From the NCBI GenBank assembly GCA_027484655.1, contig JAIXSM010000076.1, positions 62,001-126,000 on the forward strand: DNA of 64,000 nt, in the 5' to 3' direction. A program made the position numbers and the translations under genes. Within the stretch, counting starts at the first letter, position 1, and each line of letters opens with the position of its first letter. Shown piece by piece: positions 60,519 to 64,000 of this stretch. This DNA comes from Hyphomicrobiales bacterium (GTDB lineage Bacteria; Pseudomonadota; Alphaproteobacteria; Rhizobiales; Beijerinckiaceae). The notes under the pieces are model-generated. The model was not told where the DNA came from. It made no database searches and worked only from the letters and a program-made list of their open reading frames with translations.

Positions 60519-62342
60519 TTAGCCCCGCGCCAGCGCCTTTGTGGCGGACGCGAGCCAGCGCCGCGCTTTCGCATCCACAAGCGGCGAGAGCGCCTTGCGC
60601 ACATGCGCATGATAGGCGTCGAGCCAGCGCAATTCGTCGCGCGTGAGAAGCTTCGGCTCCACGCACGCAAGATCGATAGGCGCCAGCGTCAGCGTCTCGA
60701 AGCCGTAGGCCTCGCGCTCCGCGCCCTTGATGTCGCGCGTCTCCACAAGCACCAGGTTCTCGATGCGGATTCCGTACGCGCCCGCTTTATAATAGCCGGG
60801 CTCGTTTGAAAGTATCATGCCCGGCTCAAGCGCGCAGGACGGGCGCTTGGAGATGCTCTGCGGCCCTTCATGCACGGAGAGAAACGCGCCCACGCCGTGG
60901 CCCGTGCCGTGGTCGTAGTCGAGCCCCGCTTCCCAAAGCGCGCGGCGCGCGAACGCGTCGATCTGCCCGCCCGTGGCGCCTTTGGGAAACACCGCCCGCG
61001 CAATGGCGATATGGCCCTTGAGCACGCGGGTGAAGCGGTCGCGCATCTCAGCATTCGGCTTGCCTACCGCAATGGTGCGCGTGATGTCGGTGGTGCCGTC
61101 CTCGTACTGCGCGCCGGAATCGAGCAGGAAGAGACCCTTGCCGATCTTCCGGTTTGTGCGCTCGGTGACGCGGTAATGGACGATGGCGCCGTTTGGCCCC
61201 GCGCCGGAGATGGTGGGAAACGACACCTCCACCAGCTTTCCCGTGGCGCGGCGAAAACTTTCCAGCGCCTTCACGGCGTCGATTTCGGTCATGCGCCCTT
61301 TGGGCGCTTCTTCGGCGAACCACGCGAGGAAGTTGACCATGGCCGCCCCGTCGCGCAGGTGCGCCGCGCGCGAGCCGCGGATTTCCGCCGCGTTCTTGCG
61401 CGCCTTCATCAGGGTGATTGGATCGGCGCCCAGCGTCGCCTCGCCGCCAGCGTCGCGCACAGCGGAGACGAGTTTCGCCGGCGCGGTGGTCGCGTCAAAC
61501 AGCACGCGCGAGCGCTTTGCGCCCAGCCGCGCAAGGTTATGTGGCAGCTCTGCGGGCTCGCGCAAGTCTGCGAGCGCTTGCAGCGCGTCGCGCACGTTGG
61601 CCGTGAGCTTGCGGCCGTCCACGTAGATCGATGGGCGTCCCTGCGCGGGGATAAGCGCGAAGGCGAGCGGCAGCGGCGTGTGGGGCACATCGGCGCCGCG
61701 GATGTTGAACGCCCACGCCACATTGTGCGCATTGGTGACGACGAGCGCGTCGGCGCCCTCCAGCGCGCGGGCGATGTTGGCCAGCTTGCGACCTGCATCC
61801 ACGCCGGCGAATTTCTTGGGATACAGCCGCACAGGCGCGAGAGGGGGCGACGGACGATCCGTCCAGATGGCGTCGACAGGGTTGTCGCTGACCGCTTGCA
61901 GCGATGCGTCGGCCTTGCGCGCGGCCTTCTCGTAGCGCTCCACCGCCGCGGGCGTTGTGAGCCAGGGGTCGAAACCGAGCGTCGCGCCGCTTTCGAGATT
62001 CTTCTCCAGCCACTCGGCTGGCGAGGTCTCGCCGATGTCCACAGGCGTGAACACGCGCGCATCGACCTGATCGCGCACTTGCAGGGTGTAGCGCCCGTCG
62101 ATGAAGATCGCCGCGCGGTCGCGCAGCACGATGGCGAGACCCGCAGAGCCGGTGAAGCCCGTCAGCCACGCAAGACGCTCGGCGTTGGCCGGCACATATT
62201 CGTTCTGATGCTCGTCAGCGCGGGGAACGATGAACCCGTCGAGCCCGCGCCGCGCAAGCTCCTCGCGCAGCGCTTGCGCCCGAGGGGCGCCGTGGCTCGG
62301 ATCGGCCGTTTCCGTGAACGACTGGAACACCGCCTCGAACAT
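60519..62342 (-). CDS. Xaa-Pro aminopeptidase (M24B, APP1 type)
   Basis: A 607-residue metallopeptidase that removes N-terminal residues before proline. Two creatinase-like domains precede a C-terminal pita-bread domain with the ligands: two Asp in LLDSGAQYEDGTTDITRT, His in HGTGHGVG, Glu in LSNEPGYY and Glu in GIRIENLV. The length fits the long APP1/XPNPEP1-type rather than the short E. coli PepP. The gene lies 17 bases after prmA on the same strand. Confidence 0.93.
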   Translation of the reverse strand: MFEAVFQSFTETADPSHGAPRAQALREELARRGLDGFIVPRADEHQNEYVPANAERLAWLTGFTGSAGLAIVLRDRAAIFIDGRYTLQVRDQVDARVFTPVDIGETSPAEWLEKNLESGATLGFDPWLTTPAAVERYEKAARKADASLQAVSDNPVDAIWTDRPSPPLAPVRLYPKKFAGVDAGRKLANIARALEGADALVVTNAHNVAWAFNIRGADVPHTPLPLAFALIPAQGRPSIYVDGRKLTANVRDALQALADLREPAELPHNLARLGAKRSRVLFDATTAPAKLVSAVRDAGGEATLGADPITLMKARKNAAEIRGSRAAHLRDGAAMVNFLAWFAEEAPKGRMTEIDAVKALESFRRATGKLVEVSFPTISGAGPNGAIVHYRVTERTNRKIGKGLFLLDSGAQYEDGTTDITRTIAVGKPNAEMRDRFTRVLKGHIAIARAVFPKGATGGQIDAFARRALWEAGLDYDHGTGHGVGAFLSVHEGPQSISKRPSCALEPGMILSNEPGYYKAGAYGIRIENLVLVETRDIKGAEREAYGFETLTLAPIDLACVEPKLLTRDELRWLDAYHAHVRKALSPLVDAKARRWLASATKALARG

Positions 62343-62359
62343 GGAGTCTGTCCCTCGCG

Positions 62360-63298
62360 TCAGGTTCGGGGCGCAGCGCCGCCCACGCGCACGAGCAGCG
62401 TCGCCCAGCCATCGATGTCAAAGCGCTTCGCCAGCGCGTAGCCCTGCGCGGCGTAGGCGGTGAGAACGCCGGGCACGTCGCGAGCGAGCAGGCCAGAGAG
62501 CACCACGTCAGCATCCCACGACGCCGCGCGGCGGATCGAGGGCGCCAGCGCCCGCAGGGGCCGCGCGAGGATGTTCGCGAGGATGAGATCGTACGGGCCG
62601 CCGCTGCGCAGCGCGGGATGCTCAAGGCCGGGCGCGGTGACGGGAAACACCCACGGCGCAACGCCGTTCAGCACCGCGTTGCCGCGCGCGGCCTCCACGG
62701 CGACGGGGTCGATGTCGCCGGCGGCGACCTTCTGGCGCAGCGCCTTGGCTGCGGCGATGGCGAGAACGCCCGTGCCTGAGCCCACATCAAGGATCGCGTA
62801 GGGCCGGCGCTGCTTGAGAATGTGGTCCAGCATCAGCAGGCACCCGCGCGTGGTGCCATGGTGGCCGGTGCCGAAGGCGAGCGCCGCCTCGATCTCGATG
62901 CCGATGTCGTTGGCGCGCACTGCCCCGCGATCATGGGAGCCATGGACGACGAAACGCCCCGCGCGCACGGGCGCAAGCCCTTCCAGCGAGGAGGCGATCC
63001 AGTCCTTGTCCGCCACCAGCGAGAAAACCACGGAGGTGGACAACGCCTCGCCCGTCACCGCGGCGACGAGGGAGCGCACATACTCCTCATCCGGCGCATC
63101 GCCGAAGTAGGCTTCCACCAGCCATTCGCCGCTGGACCAGTCGCGCGTGTTGGGCTCGCGCTCGAACGCGGACGCCGCCGCGTCGGCGGGGTCGAACATC
63201 TCGACGATCAGTTCGGCGATGGCGCGGGCCTGCTGTTCGCTGTTGCAGGCGAGGCTCATCATGTGGGTGGCGTTGTTGGGGGGCAGACCTTCAAGCAT
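62360..63298 (-). CDS. prmA: Ribosomal protein L11 methyltransferase
   Basis: A roughly 312-residue SAM methyltransferase that trimethylates ribosomal protein L11. The substrate-recognition domain is N-terminal (SGEWLVEAYFGD); the catalytic domain shows FGTGHHGTT, LDVGSGTGVLAIAAAK and LANILARPL. Start uncertain: ATG 63298 (MLEGLPP) is preferred, ATG 63307 and 63316 are possible, and none has a clear ribosome site. Probably cotranscribed with the aminopeptidase gene. Confidence 0.92.
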   Translation of the reverse strand: MLEGLPPNNATHMMSLACNSEQQARAIAELIVEMFDPADAAASAFEREPNTRDWSSGEWLVEAYFGDAPDEEYVRSLVAAVTGEALSTSVVFSLVADKDWIASSLEGLAPVRAGRFVVHGSHDRGAVRANDIGIEIEAALAFGTGHHGTTRGCLLMLDHILKQRRPYAILDVGSGTGVLAIAAAKALRQKVAAGDIDPVAVEAARGNAVLNGVAPWVFPVTAPGLEHPALRSGGPYDLILANILARPLRALAPSIRRAASWDADVVLSGLLARDVPGVLTAYAAQGYALAKRFDIDGWATLLVRVGGAAPRT

Positions 63299-63334
63299 GG
63301 GCGCCATGTAGCACATTTTGGCGCCAAGTGAGCG

Positions 63335-63367
63335 CCTTTCGCGCGTGCCTTTCGCGCGTGCCTTTCG
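63335..63367. repeat. Short 13-bp tandem repeat
   Basis: CCTTTCGCGCGTG occurs twice in tandem (63335-63360), followed by a partial third copy, in the gap between prmA and the acuI-type gene. No function is evident. Confidence 0.6.
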
Positions 63368-63385
63368 TCCGCTGGCCCCCGCCTG

Positions 63386-64000
63386 TTACGCCACGTCGAT
63401 GACGACGCGGCCGCGGATCTTGCCCTGCACGATGTCGCGGGCGACGTCCATCACGCTGTCAAACGGCGCGTGGGTCGTCATGGCCTTCAGCGCGTCGCGA
63501 TCAAGATCCGTGGCCAGCCGCGACCACGCCTCGAGCCGGCGCGTGCGCGGGGCCATGACGCTGTCGATTCCCAGCAGCGAAACGCCGCGCAGGATGAACG
63601 GCGCCACGCTCGTGGGCAGGTCGAGGCCCTGGGCGTTGCCGCAGGCGGCGATGGCGCCGTGCATTTTCGTCTGCGCGAGCACGTTGGCCAGCGTATGGGA
63701 GCCCACGGTGTCCACGCCAGCGCCCCATCGCGTCTTGCCCAGCGGCTTGCCGGGCGCGGAGAGTTCTGCGCGGTCGATGATCTCCGCCGCGCCGAGACCT
63801 TTCAGATAATCAGCTTCCTGCGGACGGCCCGTCGAGGCGATCACATGCCAGCCGGCTTTTTTCAGCAGCGCCACCGCGACGGAGCCCACCCCGCCCGCCG
63901 CGCCGGTGACGATGGCCGGGCCGTCATTCGGCGTCAGGCCGAATCGCTCCAGCGCCATCACGGCGAGCATGGCGGTGAAGCCCGCGGTGCCGATGGACAT
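63386..64000 (-). CDS. YhdH/YhfP-family quinone oxidoreductase, acrylyl-CoA reductase (AcuI) type (partial)
   Basis: The C-terminal 204 residues of a medium-chain dehydrogenase; the N-terminus lies beyond the right edge. Visible are IGTAGFTAMLAVMALE, the NADP-binding VTGAAGGVGSVAVALLKKAGW, and VDTVGSHTLANVLAQ. These match YhdH/AcuI enzymes, which reduce acrylyl-CoA or quinones with NADPH. The AcuI activity is inference. Confidence 0.85.
   Translation of the reverse strand: MSIGTAGFTAMLAVMALERFGLTPNDGPAIVTGAAGGVGSVAVALLKKAGWHVIASTGRPQEADYLKGLGAAEIIDRAELSAPGKPLGKTRWGAGVDTVGSHTLANVLAQTKMHGAIAACGNAQGLDLPTSVAPFILRGVSLLGIDSVMAPRTRRLEAWSRLATDLDRDALKAMTTHAPFDSVMDVARDIVQGKIRGRVVIDVA

Overview
The window looks like chromosomal DNA of a high-GC alphaproteobacterium, most likely in the order Hyphomicrobiales (Rhizobiales). 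The case rests on a long division and cell wall (dcw) cluster running mraZ to ftsZ and then lpxC, bamD, recN and ligA, an FtsZ with a long proline/alanine-rich linker and the alphaproteobacterial C-terminal peptide, an ArsR-methyltransferase/metF/metH operon, several TctC/Bug-type solute receptors, and intergenic repeat types common in that order. Species assignment is inference.

Bases 1-16,000 are accessory metabolism. The order is a partial membrane-anchored P-loop NTPase, an amidase, a copper-handling set on the minus strand (MFS, DUF2946-like, YcnI-PCuAC fusion), and then a catabolic block: two class II aldolase/adducin enzymes, an isochorismatase-type hydrolase, two TctC receptors, an EntS-like MFS, a 4,5-dihydroxyphthalate decarboxylase-like protein, a Rieske oxygenase and a bifunctional dehydroshikimate dehydratase (QuiC type). 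This suggests uptake and breakdown of aromatic or carboxylate compounds, with protocatechuate as a likely intermediate.

Bases 16,000-26,500 hold a PAP2 protein, ettA, two more TctC receptors, a nitroreductase, an OpgC-type acyltransferase, a signal-less ModA-like protein, RNase P RNA (minus strand) with a good promoter, a glycine-zipper lipoprotein, a peptidoglycan amidase and an SDR enzyme. Palindromic repeats fill several gaps.

Bases 26,700-32,420 hold a translationally coupled methionine-cycle operon read leftwards: ArsR-methyltransferase regulator (SahR-like), metF, metH. A perfect 18-bp palindrome overlaps the regulator's start codon. Bases 32,640-34,630 hold an SGNH esterase/OpgC acyltransferase pair.

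Bases 34,800-55,500 are the dcw cluster, headed by four MraZ boxes. Two departures stand out. First, murD is absent from its usual place between mraY and ftsW. Second, a block with two toxin-antitoxin pairs (VapBC and AbrB/PrlF-MazF types) plus a cupin gene sits between murB and ddl, and the second toxin overlaps the ddl start by 4 bp exactly as native dcw genes overlap each other. bamD, recN and ligA follow; then pepP, prmA and a partial acuI-type reductase run leftwards to the window edge.
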